A stretch of 64,000 bases of DNA, taken from Microbulbifer hydrolyticus. GTDB lineage: Bacteria; Pseudomonadota; Gammaproteobacteria; Pseudomonadales; Cellvibrionaceae. This document shows positions 9,090 to 18,727 of the stretch, in pieces. The notes beneath the pieces are model-generated. The model worked only from the letters and a program-made list of their open reading frames with translations. It was not told the DNA's origin and made no database searches. The position numbers and the translations under genes are program-made. Where the stretch lies: positions 1,308,501 to 1,372,500 of the forward strand of contig NZ_CP047491.1 of NCBI RefSeq assembly GCF_009931115.1, in the 5' to 3' direction. Position 1 is the stretch's first letter. Each line of letters starts with the position of its first letter.

Positions 9090-11915
9090 TCAGTTGGCAC
9101 TACAGGTTGGCAGGCTGAAGTTGCCGCTGTGGCCACCCTGGAATCCAAGCACTGTGGAGCCACCGGGCTGCAGGCTGCCATTCCAGGCCGCGTTGGAAAC
9201 GGTCACCACACGGCCGTCCGCGGAGAGACTGAACTCGCCGCTCCAGCCGTTGACCAGGGTGATCGGCTCGGCAAAGGTGAGCTCGATTTCCCATCCCTGG
9301 ATTGCCTCGCTGCCGTCGTTGGTCACGGTGAGATTGTTCAGCACAAAACCGTTATTCCAGGTGTCTGCGGTCAGTGCTTCACAGCTAACGCCGTCACCGC
9401 CACCGGTGGATTGCGGTTCCACGGTAATGGAAATACTGTCCGTGGCAGACAGCTCGTCACCGTTATCGACTGCACGTACTTCAATCTGGTGATTGCCGAC
9501 GGCCGGTGCGGGTATGGTCACATCCGTGGTGCCGCTGGCGCTGGAAGTCAGCACGCCGTCAAAGTAAAGATTCACACCGTCTGCGTACTGCAATGTGTAC
9601 TGCACGGTGATGTCTTCGCCCTCGTCGAAGGTGCTGCCGCTGGCGGGGGCGGTGATGCTCACCGCGGGTATTGGCGGCGATTCCACATCGATGGTAACGG
9701 TCGCCGCCGAGGATACGGCACCGGCATTGTCGGTGACGGTATAGGTGAAGCTGTCGCTGCCAAAGAAGCCCGCATCCGGGGTGTACAGCAACTCTGCGCC
9801 AGTGCCGCTGAGGCTGCCGTTGTTGGGGCTGGTGTCCACGTTGTACGCAGTGATACTGCCGTCGCTGTCGCTACCGGAGAGTGTCACCATCACCTGGGAT
9901 TCGAAACCGGTCTGCACGTTCACGTCGTTCGCGGTGGGTGCACAGTTGATGCCGGAATCGCCACCGCAGCCCTCACCGGGCTCCTGACCCCAGATGAGCT
10001 CGCCATCGTCGTACAGCGCGATCAATGGTGCTTGTTCGCGGCTGCTACCGTAGTTGTCCCAGGATGGATCATTGGCCGGATCCCAGGGCAGCCCCTCCGG
10101 TACCGCGACGCGGAACTGGGTTTCCTTTTTGCTCTCGGACTGGCCGCCCGGATAGATGTCTACGCCGGCGAAGGAGACCTCCACGTAGTAAATATTGTCT
10201 GCCGGATCGCCCCAGGGGTACGGGCCGGTGAAGCCGCTGCCCTGGCTGTAGGCGCTGGAGAGCTGCAGGTCACTGGCGGAGTAGCCCGCGTCAACCAGTT
10301 CGGAAATATCGATCCAGTAGCGCAGGCTCAGATTGTCGGTGAGCCGTGCCGGCCAGGCGCTGCGGTTGTGCGGTCGCGCGCTGATCTCCGTGTGGCGGGG
10401 GCCGCTGGAATTCAGTTTGGCGTCCACAAAAAATTCGGTATCGCGGGTTTCGGGGGCGGGGAAGCTGTCTTCCGGAATCGGGTTGCCACCGAAGTCCATC
10501 CACAGCCGTGCCAGGGCACCGGTGAAGCCGGCGTTGTAGTCCGTGGCCACCTCGTTCAGCACGTAATCGCCGCGGTCGTTCTCGAAGCTGTCCGAGGTAT
10601 CCGGGCCGCCGACCAGCGCGCCGACCAGTGTGTGGCGGTTGTCGATAGGACTGGAAAGACTGTCGTTCCAGGAACCGTGTGCGGTGCGGTGGTGTGGTGA
10701 GGTGGGGTACACCGAGCCGTAGCCGATCTGGTAGCTCATATTCATCGGGTTATCGCCGAGCAGGTACTCCATCTGACCCGCGGCAAAATCGTAATAGGTC
10801 TGCGCCCTGGGATTACCCGGGTCCACCTGGTTCAGATAATCTGCATACACCAGCGCGATAAACGAGGTATTGGATGTGTAGCGCGCAGCGCCCCACTGAT
10901 CCAGATGCGCGAGGCCGCCGGGGGTGTAGGTCACGCGACTACCGTTGTAACCGGTGGTCCAGAAATCCAGCCAGCGCTCCGCATCGGCGCGGTATTGTGG
11001 ATTGTCGGTAAGCTGCGACATCAGCACATAGCTGCCGTAGCTCTTGTCGTCCCAGGCGTGGGTCCACTTGTACGAGCGGGTTGTGGACTGGGGTTCGGTG
11101 GAAAGGTTGGCGTAATAGCTGTTGGCCTTGTCCAGATAGGACTGGTCGCCGGTGGCGCGATACAGCCAGGCCGCACCCCACACCAGCTCATCGTTGTAAC
11201 CGCTCCAGGAGTTGTAATAGCTGGTGGCATCGGTAATGCAGTCGCTGTAGGCGCCGCGATAATTATCCGCAAAGCTGTACAGCTGCTCCGCGTGCTGTAG
11301 CAGGTTGGCGGCATAGCTGGCATCGCTGGACTCGAACACCATGGAGATCGCGGCCAGTGCCGCGGCGGTTTCCCCGGCGATATCGGAACCGGGGCAGCTG
11401 GCATCGACCTTGTAGGACGGACGTGCCATCGGCATTACTTCCGCGGAACCCCACCAGGCGTGGTCCGCACCGCCGTTGCCGACCTGGCCCCACAATTCAT
11501 TGGGGGCGGTGTGCGCTTTGACAAAGTAGTCCGCAACGAAGCGCAGGTTGTTCAGCATGTGTGGCAACTGCCCGGTCTGCGTGTAGGCCTCGCGGTTTTC
11601 CACTACGCCCCAGGCCAGCATGGTGGCACTGGCGGCCATGGGGAAGCCGAACTTCACATGGTCACCGGCATCGTACCAGCCGCCGGTCAGGTCCACATTC
11701 TGGTCGGCGCCGTCCTGCATGCCGGAATCGCCCCGCCACTCGTTGCGGTTCCAGGCGGGAATCGGGCCGGACTGCTGGGCCTCATAGAAGTAGATGGATT
11801 TCTGTAGCGCCTCGCCATAGTTGGCGGCGAGGGCGCCGGAAGAAAACAGTGCGGAACCGGCTAGCGTCGCGGCAATTGCGGCGCTGAGCGGCTTGGTAGC
11901 TCTGATCAATCGCAT
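9090..11915 (-). CDS. Secreted modular GH9 cellulase (GH9-CBM3-Ig-Ig-CBM2)
   Basis: Endo-type beta-1,4-glucanase secreted to attack cellulose; 941 residues. Signal peptide 1-30 ends at GALA. The GH9 catalytic domain spans about 31-475: catalytic aspartates D82 and D85 in GGWYDAGDHVKFGFPMA, the SPHHRTAHGS motif near 406-415 and acid E455 in YVLNEVATDYNAGF. A CBM3 module follows (about 485-645, starting at PETRDTEFFVDAKLN), then an Ig/cadherin-like domain (about 658-745), a second Ig-like domain (about 749-833) and a terminal CBM2 (about 843-941) with paired cysteines. GH9 joined to CBM3 is characteristic of processive endoglucanases, and CBM2 anchors to crystalline cellulose. AAGGA lies before the ATG. 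The gene is monocistronic. Confidence 0.95.
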   Translation of the reverse strand: MRLIRATKPLSAAIAATLAGSALFSSGALAANYGEALQKSIYFYEAQQSGPIPAWNRNEWRGDSGMQDGADQNVDLTGGWYDAGDHVKFGFPMAASATMLAWGVVENREAYTQTGQLPHMLNNLRFVADYFVKAHTAPNELWGQVGNGGADHAWWGSAEVMPMARPSYKVDASCPGSDIAGETAAALAAISMVFESSDASYAANLLQHAEQLYSFADNYRGAYSDCITDATSYYNSWSGYNDELVWGAAWLYRATGDQSYLDKANSYYANLSTEPQSTTRSYKWTHAWDDKSYGSYVLMSQLTDNPQYRADAERWLDFWTTGYNGSRVTYTPGGLAHLDQWGAARYTSNTSFIALVYADYLNQVDPGNPRAQTYYDFAAGQMEYLLGDNPMNMSYQIGYGSVYPTSPHHRTAHGSWNDSLSSPIDNRHTLVGALVGGPDTSDSFENDRGDYVLNEVATDYNAGFTGALARLWMDFGGNPIPEDSFPAPETRDTEFFVDAKLNSSGPRHTEISARPHNRSAWPARLTDNLSLRYWIDISELVDAGYSASDLQLSSAYSQGSGFTGPYPWGDPADNIYYVEVSFAGVDIYPGGQSESKKETQFRVAVPEGLPWDPANDPSWDNYGSSREQAPLIALYDDGELIWGQEPGEGCGGDSGINCAPTANDVNVQTGFESQVMVTLSGSDSDGSITAYNVDTSPNNGSLSGTGAELLYTPDAGFFGSDSFTYTVTDNAGAVSSAATVTIDVESPPIPAVSITAPASGSTFDEGEDITVQYTLQYADGVNLYFDGVLTSSASGTTDVTIPAPAVGNHQIEVRAVDNGDELSATDSISITVEPQSTGGGDGVSCEALTADTWNNGFVLNNLTVTNDGSEAIQGWEIELTFAEPITLVNGWSGEFSLSADGRVVTVSNAAWNGSLQPGGSTVLGFQGGHSGNFSLPTCSAN

Positions 11916-12061
11916 TGTGGAGATTCCTTCTTGTAAATTATTGTTTTCAGGCAGGCGCGCTGCCCGGCGAGCCTGTGAACTCGCACAAGAAGGACGTGTA
12001 GCAATTTATCCCGGGAAGGATTTCTCCGTCAGCTTTTGCGTTTTGTGATGGAATACTATTT

Positions 12062-13333
12062 TCAAAGTGCGGACAAAGTTTCGTTCATGGCACTTGTGAG
12101 CGTTGTCAGATCTGACGGCGAAATGACATAGGGCGGCATGGTGTAAACCAGTTTACCGAACGGGCGCAGCCACACCCCGCGCTTGATCAGGCTCTCCTGT
12201 AGTGTGCGGTTGTCCACCGGCTGTTTCATTTCCACTACACCGATCGCACCGAGTACCCGCACATCGGCGACACCGGCGGCACTTTTCAGCGGTGCCAGTT
12301 CTTCTTCCAGTTGGGTCTGAATATTCTGAACCTGTTGCTGCCAGTCGCGCTGCAGCAGTAATTCAATACTGGCATTGGCCACTGCACACGCCATGGGGTT
12401 ACCCATAAACGTGGGCCCGTGCATGAATACGCCGGCCTCGCCATTGCAGATACCGTTGGCGACCTTGTCGGTGCAGAGGGTGGCGGCCATGGTCATGGTG
12501 CCGCCGGTGAGGGCTTTGCCGAGGGAAAGGATATCCGGGCTGATGCCTGCGTGTTCGCAGGCGAACATCTTGCCGCTGCGGCCGAAGCCGGTGGCGATTT
12601 CGTCGGCGATCAGTAGCAGGTCGTATTGATCGCAGAGTTGGCGTACGCGTTTTAAATATTCCGGGGAATAAAAACGCATGCCGCCGGCGCCCTGGACGAT
12701 GGGCTCCAATATGACGGCGGCCAGTTGCTGGTGATTCTGTTCGATCAGTTGCTGCAGTTCGGCGATGTCTTCGTCAGAACAGGGTTCGTCAAACTTGGGC
12801 TTTGGCGCGGGCGCAAACAGGTGCTGGGTGAGCTGGCTGGCGAACAGGTGGTGCATGCCGTTGACGGGGTCGCAGGTGGCCATGGCGCCGAAGGTGTCGC
12901 CGTGGTAGCCATTGCGCAGTGCGAGCAGGCGATTTTTTTCTGGTTTGCCCTGGGACTGCCAGTATTGCAGGGCCATTTTGATGGCGACCTCGACGGAGAC
13001 GGAGCCGGAGTCGGCGAGGAAGACTTTCTGCAGTGGCTCGGGGGTGAGTGCGACGAGTTTTTTGCACAGTTCGATGGCGGGTTCGTGGGTGAGGCCGCCG
13101 AACATGACGTGGCTCATTTTTTCCATCTGTGTCTGCATGGCGGCGTTCAGTTCGGGGACGTTGTAGCCGTGCAGGGTGCTCCACCAGGAACTCATGCCGT
13201 CGATCAATCCGCGGCCGTCTTCCAGATAAATCCGTACGCCTTCTGCTCGGGCGATGGGGTAAACCGGGGGCGGGTTAATCAGGGAGGAGTAGGGGTGCCA
13301 GATGTGGTTTTTGTCGAAATCGAGATCCATCAT
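12062..13333 (-). CDS. bioA: Adenosylmethionine-8-amino-7-oxononanoate aminotransferase
   Basis: PLP-dependent transaminase of biotin synthesis that converts KAPA to DAPA using S-adenosylmethionine; cytoplasmic. It is 423 residues from ATG 13333, close to E. coli BioA. The N-terminus [14 protein letters not shown], the active-site frame [14 protein letters not shown] and the PLP lysine in [12 protein letters not shown] identify it. The frame continues 126 bases upstream, but that extension encodes a palindromic repeat element, so an earlier start is rejected. The ribosome site is weak. No other biotin gene is nearby, so the rest of the pathway must be elsewhere. Confidence 0.93.
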   Translation of the reverse strand: MMDLDFDKNHIWHPYSSLINPPPVYPIARAEGVRIYLEDGRGLIDGMSSWWSTLHGYNVPELNAAMQTQMEKMSHVMFGGLTHEPAIELCKKLVALTPEPLQKVFLADSGSVSVEVAIKMALQYWQSQGKPEKNRLLALRNGYHGDTFGAMATCDPVNGMHHLFASQLTQHLFAPAPKPKFDEPCSDEDIAELQQLIEQNHQQLAAVILEPIVQGAGGMRFYSPEYLKRVRQLCDQYDLLLIADEIATGFGRSGKMFACEHAGISPDILSLGKALTGGTMTMAATLCTDKVANGICNGEAGVFMHGPTFMGNPMACAVANASIELLLQRDWQQQVQNIQTQLEEELAPLKSAAGVADVRVLGAIGVVEMKQPVDNRTLQESLIKRGVWLRPFGKLVYTMPPYVISPSDLTTLTSAMNETLSAL

Positions 13334-13364
13334 GGGGTTTGGTGCTTTGTCTTTGTTCGGTGGC

Positions 13365-13476
13365 GGTGAAGCACCGGGTATTTGTTTTCGGAACCGCTGT
13401 GAATACATCCATGTACGCTGCGTCGGCGACGTCCCTGTCGCCGACGCTTCCGAAAACAAATACCCGGCACTTCACC
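13365..13476. repeat. Palindromic dispersed element, copy A
   Basis: A 112-base element between bioA and the YbbP-like gene. Outer arms 13365-13393 and 13448-13476 are inverted repeats matching at 27 of 29 positions. Inside are the core GTGAATACATCCATG and an inner hairpin: an 11-bp stem (13420-13430 with 13437-13447) closed by loop GTCCCT. Copy B at 17619-17716 has the same layout, core and loop but unrelated stems. Confidence 0.8.
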
Positions 13477-13510
13477 TTCGCGTCTGATTTCCTTGCTTCG
13501 TTAGCCTTTC

Positions 13511-13560
13511 GTCATTCCGGCGTATGCCGGAATTCAGCGCCACGAAGTCCGGAGTCAAGC
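13511..13560. repeat. Short REP-like palindrome
   Basis: ATTCCGGC (13514-13521) and GCCGGAAT (13526-13533) form a perfect 8-bp stem around GTAT, preceded by GTC and followed by TCAGCGCCACGAAGTCCGGA. This resembles the dispersed CGTCATTCC-type repeats common in gammaproteobacterial genomes. It lies directly beside the longer palindromic element. Confidence 0.5.
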
Positions 13561-13578
13561 CATGGTCTGGGGCAAGGA

Positions 13579-16032
13579 TTAAGCCAGCTCTCTCAAAACT
13601 TTTAACGGCGGCTGACTAACCGCACTGCGACACGCCAGGGTGCCGGCAGTACCGACAAGCAGCGCGCCGACCAGCGGCCCAAGTATCCACAGCCCCGGGT
13701 GGAAGTTGAACGGCAACTCAAACACCCGCTGCGAAAGTACGGCCAGTGTCGCTTCCGTGCCGAAGGCTGCGAGCAAGCCCGCGGCAATGCCCAACAATCC
13801 AAACTCGATTATCAGGCTGCGGATCAGCAGCTGCCGGCGGCCGCCCAGTGTGCGGATGACGGCGGCTTCCTGCAAGCGTTCGGAAATACTCGCGCGGACG
13901 CCGGCGATGAGCACGAGCACACCGGCGATCAGCATGAGGGCGAGGACGGATTCGATGGCGATGGCGACCTGGCCGATGGTTTCGCGGATGTTGTCGAGGA
14001 TTTTGTCCAGCTCGATGATGCTGACGCTGGGGAAGTTTTTCACCAGTTCGTTGACGAACAGTTTGTCTTCCGGCGGCAGGTAGAAACTCTGGATGTAGGT
14101 GGCCGGGAAGTTGTCGAGGCTGCCGGGGGCGAACAGCATGAAGAAGTTGGGGCGCATGCTGTTCCAGTCGAGGGTGCGCAGGCTGGTGATAGTGGATTCG
14201 GTCTCAAGTCCACCGATGGAGAAGCGCAGTACGTCGCCCATTTCCAGGCCGAGACGGGCGGCGACCTCGACTTCTACGGAAACGCCTTCGGTGAGATTTT
14301 CATTCCACCAGTCGCCGGCGACGATTTTGTTGTCGGCGGGCAGGGTGTCGGTCCAGCTTAGATTGAGTTCGCGGCGGATGGCGCCGTCCTTGTTCTCGCG
14401 CTCGGTGACCGGGGTGCCGTTCACGGCGATAAGGCGGCCGCGCACCATTGGGTAGAACTCGGTGCCTTCGAGGTTTTTGCCTTCCACTTTCTGTTTTACG
14501 CCGTCCAGTTCGTAGGGAGCGATGTTGACGAGGAAGTGGTTGGGGGCATTTTCCGGCAGCTGCATTTGCCACTCGTCGATCAGCGCGGTGCGTGCGTAGA
14601 ACATCGCGAGCATGGCGAGCAGGCCGGTACCGAAGGCGGCGATCAGCAGGGTGTTGAAGCCGGCGCGGCGTTGCAGGCTGCCGAGCGCGATGCGCCAGCT
14701 GCCGCCGAGGGACGCGAGTTTGCCGCGCACCAGCAGCCGGTTTACCAGTGCGCTGCCGGCAACCAGCAGGCCGAGGCCAGCGAGCAGGGCGACGGTGGTG
14801 GCGAGGCTGCCGGACAGCCACCAGATCAGCAACAGCATGGAAAGGGGACCGGGGATCAGGCCGAACCATTCCCGTTTGTCCGGGTTGCTCCAGTCCTGGC
14901 GCAGGGTCTGCATGGGGTCGGTCTGGGCGAGGCGGAACAGGGGCGGCAGGGCGAAGCCGATTACGCAGGCGAGGCCGGTGGCGATGCCGACCAGCAGGGG
15001 CTGCCAGCTGCTCGCTGGAGGTGTGACCGGGAAGAAGCCGGCGAGCAGGTTGACCGCCTGGGATTGCACAAAGGATCCGATGGCGAGGCCGATGGTGGTG
15101 GAAATGATCGCCAGTGCCGCCATCTGACCAAGATAGATACCGAGAATCTTGTTCTTGCCGGCGCCGAGGCTTTTCATCACCGCCACGTAGTTGGCGTGGC
15201 GCAGGCCATAGCGGCGCGCGGCGAGGCCCACGGCAACGCTGGCGAGCAGTACCGCGAGGCTGGCGGCCAGATACAGGAAACTCTCAGCGCGGTCGAGGGC
15301 CTTGGCGACCCGCGGCTGGCCTTCTTTCAGGTCGGCGATATGTTCGTGCAGGGTGAGTTTGGGCCGCAGCCACTTGAGATAGTTTTCCAGCGCGGCGTCG
15401 TCGCCGGCGAGCAGGTAGCGGTAATTGACGCGGCTGCCGGGCTGCAGGATGTTGGTGGCGGCGAGGTCACTGGTGTGCATCATCACCCGCGCGCCCATGG
15501 AGAAGAGGTTGGCGCCGCGGTCCGGTTCGTGGTCGATGATACCGTCGATGGTGAAACTGCCGTCGCCCAGTTGTAGCTGGTCACCGATCTCCAGTTGCAT
15601 CAGCGGCAGCAGGCGAGCCTCGAGCCAGACATTTCCGGGGGCCGGGCCCTGCTGCACGACTTTTGACGGGCTTTCGGCCTGGGTGCGCATTTCCAGGTGG
15701 CCTACCAGGGGGTAGCCGTCGCTGACCGCTTTGACCGAGGCGAACTGGAACTCGTCGCCGGCGGAGAGCATGGAGGCGAAGGTGACGGTTTTGGCTCTTT
15801 CCAGACCCAGCTCATCGGCCTTGTCGAGCCATGCCTGAGGTACTTCCTTGCTGCTTTTCAGCACGCGCTCGGCCGCCAGAAAACTCTGGGACTGGATATG
15901 CATGGCGCGAGTGAGGCGGTCGGAGAAGTGGGCGATGGCAGTGACGCAGCTCACTGCCAGGACCAGGGCTGTGGCGATCAGGGCGAGCTCGCCGCCGCGC
16001 CAGTCGCGGCTCAGTAGTCGCAGTGGCAGCAT
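13579..16032 (-). CDS. YbbP-like FtsX-family ABC transporter permease
   Basis: Inner-membrane permease of a MacB/LolC-type exporter; 817 residues. After a first membrane helix (residues 17-35, LIATALVLAVSCVTAIAHF) come a large periplasmic MacB_PCD-like domain, a block of helices around 255-470, a second periplasmic domain and a final FtsX block with four helices (IAIESVLALMLIAGVLVLIAG onward). It matches the two-FtsX-domain layout of YbbP. The start codon overlaps the stop of the ATPase gene by one base (TGATG), so the pair is translationally coupled. The arrangement ybbA-ybbP divergent from tesA is also found in E. coli. The transported substrate is unknown; lipid or lipoprotein handling is likely. 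Confidence 0.9.
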   Translation of the reverse strand: MLPLRLLSRDWRGGELALIATALVLAVSCVTAIAHFSDRLTRAMHIQSQSFLAAERVLKSSKEVPQAWLDKADELGLERAKTVTFASMLSAGDEFQFASVKAVSDGYPLVGHLEMRTQAESPSKVVQQGPAPGNVWLEARLLPLMQLEIGDQLQLGDGSFTIDGIIDHEPDRGANLFSMGARVMMHTSDLAATNILQPGSRVNYRYLLAGDDAALENYLKWLRPKLTLHEHIADLKEGQPRVAKALDRAESFLYLAASLAVLLASVAVGLAARRYGLRHANYVAVMKSLGAGKNKILGIYLGQMAALAIISTTIGLAIGSFVQSQAVNLLAGFFPVTPPASSWQPLLVGIATGLACVIGFALPPLFRLAQTDPMQTLRQDWSNPDKREWFGLIPGPLSMLLLIWWLSGSLATTVALLAGLGLLVAGSALVNRLLVRGKLASLGGSWRIALGSLQRRAGFNTLLIAAFGTGLLAMLAMFYARTALIDEWQMQLPENAPNHFLVNIAPYELDGVKQKVEGKNLEGTEFYPMVRGRLIAVNGTPVTERENKDGAIRRELNLSWTDTLPADNKIVAGDWWNENLTEGVSVEVEVAARLGLEMGDVLRFSIGGLETESTITSLRTLDWNSMRPNFFMLFAPGSLDNFPATYIQSFYLPPEDKLFVNELVKNFPSVSIIELDKILDNIRETIGQVAIAIESVLALMLIAGVLVLIAGVRASISERLQEAAVIRTLGGRRQLLIRSLIIEFGLLGIAAGLLAAFGTEATLAVLSQRVFELPFNFHPGLWILGPLVGALLVGTAGTLACRSAVSQPPLKVLRELA

Positions 16033-16760
16033 CAGGCGGACACCTCGGCGAAGTTGTCGGGAATGTCGGCGGTGGTAATCTCGCCCGCAGCCATGCGCAG
16101 GTGGGCGCCGCAGCGCTCGGCGAGGCGCTGTTCGTGGGTGACCAGCACCAGGGTGGTGCCGGTTTCCGCATTGAGATTGAACAGCAGGTCGATCACCTTT
16201 TCGCCGTTGTGGGCGTCGAGGCTGCCGGTGGGTTCATCAGCGAACAGAATGCCGTTTTGGTTGTCTTTATCGTGGCTGGCGATACTGCAAAATGCGCGCG
16301 CGATGGCGACCCGCTGCTGCTCGCCACCGGAGAGCTGGCGCGGGTAGTGGTGCAGGCGGTGTCCGAGGCCGACGCGCTCGAGAAATTCCTCGGCGCGGTT
16401 GCCGGCGTTGCGCTCGCCGCGCAGTTCGCTCGGCAACATGACGTTTTCCCGCGCGGTGAGGCCGGGCAGCAGCTGGAAGGTCTGGAACACGAAGCCCACA
16501 CAGCGGGCGCGCACGGCGGCGCGTTGCTCCTCGTCCATGGCAGTGATCTCTTCGCCGGCGAGCCAGATTTTTCCCTCGGTGGGTCGGTCGAGGCCGGCGA
16601 GGAGGCCGAGCAGAGTGGATTTGCCGGAGCCGGAGGCGCCGGTGATAGCGAGGCTCTGGCCGGCGGGAAGTTGCAGGGAGATGTCGCTCAGCAAGGTGAG
16701 TGGACCTTCACTGGTACTGACGCGGTGGTGGAGGTTTTCGGCTTTGAGCATCAATGACAT
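16032..16760 (-). CDS. YbbA-like ABC transporter ATP-binding protein
   Basis: ATPase partner of the following FtsX-type permease; 242 residues, cytoplasmic face. Walker A ITGASGSGKSTLL, Q-loop FVFQTFQLLPGLTARENV, signature QLSGGEQQRVAIARA, Walker B ILFADEPTGSLD and H-loop LVLVTHE are all intact and typical of the MacB/LolD subgroup. I chose ATG 16758-16760 because AGGGA precedes it; the open frame continues upstream but that extension has no domain similarity and runs into the divergent tesA promoter region. It is the first gene of the two-gene operon. Confidence 0.93.
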   Translation of the reverse strand: MSLMLKAENLHHRVSTSEGPLTLLSDISLQLPAGQSLAITGASGSGKSTLLGLLAGLDRPTEGKIWLAGEEITAMDEEQRAAVRARCVGFVFQTFQLLPGLTARENVMLPSELRGERNAGNRAEEFLERVGLGHRLHHYPRQLSGGEQQRVAIARAFCSIASHDKDNQNGILFADEPTGSLDAHNGEKVIDLLFNLNAETGTTLVLVTHEQRLAERCGAHLRMAAGEITTADIPDNFAEVSA

Positions 16761-16817
16761 GGCAAGTCCCTGAAAATTCGGCAAAATGCGCTTTAGATTA
16801 GTAGTGGAGAGTATGAC

Positions 16818-17540
16818 ATGGCGGCAGTTTTTTTCCGGGCTTTTGCGGCCGATTTGGTCCCGCGTGGCCTGCTGTTCGTCGCGCTGGTCACGTCTTTGTA
16901 CGCTGGTTCTCTGCGGGCGGATGGGCCGGAGCAAGCGGCAGATGCGTCTGGTACGAAGACGCTGGTGATTCTAGGGGACAGTATCAGTGCGGCCTACGGT
17001 CTGGATGAGCGCGAGGGCTGGGTGCAGCTGTTGCGTAAGCGGCTGGCGGACCAGAGTCTGGCGGTGGAGGTAGTGAATGCGAGTATCAGCGGTGAGACGT
17101 CCGCCGGTGGTCTGGCGCGCCTGCCGCGGTTGCTGTCTGAGCACTCTCCGGACTGGCTGGTGGTGGAGCTGGGCGGCAACGACGGGCTGCGGGGGTATCC
17201 GCCGCGAGCGTTGCAGAACAATCTTCAGCAGATGGTGAAGCTGGCCCGGGAGAGCGGGGCTGAGGTACTGCTGCTGGGTATGCAGATGCCGCCGAATTAC
17301 GGCAAGGCGTATACGCGGGCCTTTGCGGCGGTGTACCCGAAGGTGGCTGAGGCGGAGCAGGTGCCGCTGGTGCCGTTCTTCCTGGAGCCGGTGGCGCTGC
17401 AGGAGGGCGCGATGCAGACGGACGGAATCCACCCCACGGCCAAGGCGCAGCCGGCACTGCTGGAGCATGTGTGGCCCTGCCTGGAGACCATATTGAAAGG
17501 CAATGAGGACACTCGGTCCGATAGCCTGTGCACTTCTTGA
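16818..17540 (+). CDS. tesA: TesA-type SGNH esterase/lysophospholipase
   Basis: Periplasmic hydrolase of esters, thioesters and lysophospholipids; 240 residues. The N-terminus is a somewhat long export signal (about 1-34, LLFVALVTSLYAGSLRA). SGNH blocks are in order: GDSISAAYG with nucleophile S55, the glycine block in NASISGETSAGG, ELGGNDGLRG and catalytic Asp/His in DGIHPTAKAQ. GGAGAG precedes the ATG at good spacing. It diverges from the ybbA-like gene across 57 bases, an arrangement conserved in gammaproteobacteria and suggesting a joint role in envelope lipid turnover. Confidence 0.93.
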   Translation: MAAVFFRAFAADLVPRGLLFVALVTSLYAGSLRADGPEQAADASGTKTLVILGDSISAAYGLDEREGWVQLLRKRLADQSLAVEVVNASISGETSAGGLARLPRLLSEHSPDWLVVELGGNDGLRGYPPRALQNNLQQMVKLARESGAEVLLLGMQMPPNYGKAYTRAFAAVYPKVAEAEQVPLVPFFLEPVALQEGAMQTDGIHPTAKAQPALLEHVWPCLETILKGNEDTRSDSLCTS

Positions 17541-17618
17541 TCGGAAAGCGTACAATCGCGCCCTGATTTTCGCCGGACCCTTCTATGGCTTCGTAGTTGG
17601 TGGCGGTGGCGGCGCTGC

Positions 17619-17716
17619 CGCCGGGTGTACCTTTGCGAAACACGCCGTGAACCCATCCATGGGGGCTCTTCCGCGAGGTCCCTCTCGCGGAAGGTTTCGC
17701 AAAGGTACACCCGGCG
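17619..17716. repeat. Palindromic dispersed element, copy B
   Basis: A 98-base element between tesA and ttcA. Outer arms 17619-17640 and 17695-17716 are a perfect 22-bp inverted repeat. The core GTGAACCCATCCATG and an inner hairpin with stem CTTCCGCGAG/CTCGCGGAAG (17668-17677 and 17684-17693) and loop GTCCCT correspond to copy A near 13.4 kb. Confidence 0.8.
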
Positions 17717-17794
17717 TCAACGCCTTCGGTTCTGAGATTTTTACTTCGTAGCTGGCAACGGACCTCTGTTGTCTGTGAGTTTGAGATTTACCCC

Positions 17795-18727
17795 ATGTCT
17801 GATCTGGAAAACCGCCGCGAGCGGCTGGAATTCAACAAGCTGCAAAAGCGCCTGCGCCGCAATGTGGGCAAGGCGATTGCTGACTTCAATATGATTGAAG
17901 AGGGCGACAAGGTGATGGTGTGCCTGTCCGGTGGCAAGGATTCCTATGCGATGCTGGAAATCCTGATGAACCTGCAGAAGACCGCGCCGGTGCACTTTGA
18001 GCTGGTGGCGGTGAATATGGATCAGAAGCAGCCCGGTTTTCCCGAGCACATTTTGCCGGAGTACCTGCAGTCCGTGGGGGTGCCTTATCACATCGTGAAC
18101 AAGGACACCTACAGTGTGGTGAAAGAGGTGGTGCCGGAGGGTAAGACAACCTGCGGACTCTGTTCCCGCCTGCGTCGCGGTACGCTCTACGGGTTTGCCG
18201 AAGAGATCGGCGCGACCAAGGTGGCGCTTGGGCACCACAAGGACGATATCGTCGAGACACTGTTCCTGAATATGTTTTACGGCGGCCGTCTGAAGGCGAT
18301 GCCACCGAAGCTGCGGGCGGATGACGGGCGCAATATCGTGATTCGTCCACTGGCCTATTGCCGTGAAACGGATCTTGTCGATTTTGCCGAGTACAAACAG
18401 TTTCCGATCATTCCCTGCAACCTGTGCGGTAGTCAGGAGAACCTGCAGCGCCAGGCGATCAAGGGCATGCTGAATGATTGGGACAGGAAGTTCCCGGGGC
18501 GCAGCGACAATATTTTTGCCGCGCTCACCCGGGTCTCGCCGTCACAGCTGGCGGACCGGGATTTGTACGATTTTGAGAGCCTGGAGCTGGACCGCTCTAA
18601 ACCCGCGCCTGCGGTCGACGCGCGTTCGATCGAGCAGTCGGTGGACTCGTGGATTCCCGACGATGCCCGCGAGGAGGAGACGGCTGAGCCTGCGCAGCCG
18701 ATGTATATCGAGGCGCGGAACCTTTAA
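17795..18727 (+). CDS. ttcA: tRNA 2-thiocytidine(32) synthetase
   Basis: Iron-sulfur enzyme that thiolates cytidine 32 of certain tRNAs using ATP; cytoplasmic. The 310 residues include the PP-loop SGGKDS at 45-50, the CxxC pair C120/C123 in [12 protein letters not shown] and the third cluster cysteine C211 in [10 protein letters not shown]. The [19 protein letters not shown] segment is diagnostic of TtcA. The C-terminal 45 residues after DRSKPAP are variable, and their coding DNA overlaps the 3' end of the convergent transglycosylase-like gene. It stands alone, downstream of palindromic element B. Confidence 0.96.
   Translation: MSDLENRRERLEFNKLQKRLRRNVGKAIADFNMIEEGDKVMVCLSGGKDSYAMLEILMNLQKTAPVHFELVAVNMDQKQPGFPEHILPEYLQSVGVPYHIVNKDTYSVVKEVVPEGKTTCGLCSRLRRGTLYGFAEEIGATKVALGHHKDDIVETLFLNMFYGGRLKAMPPKLRADDGRNIVIRPLAYCRETDLVDFAEYKQFPIIPCNLCGSQENLQRQAIKGMLNDWDRKFPGRSDNIFAALTRVSPSQLADRDLYDFESLELDRSKPAPAVDARSIEQSVDSWIPDDAREEETAEPAQPMYIEARNL

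Noticed and set aside
9129..10700. 523-codon plus-strand open frame across the cellulase
   Set aside because: Antisense to the well-supported GH9 gene; glycine/valine-rich translation without domains.
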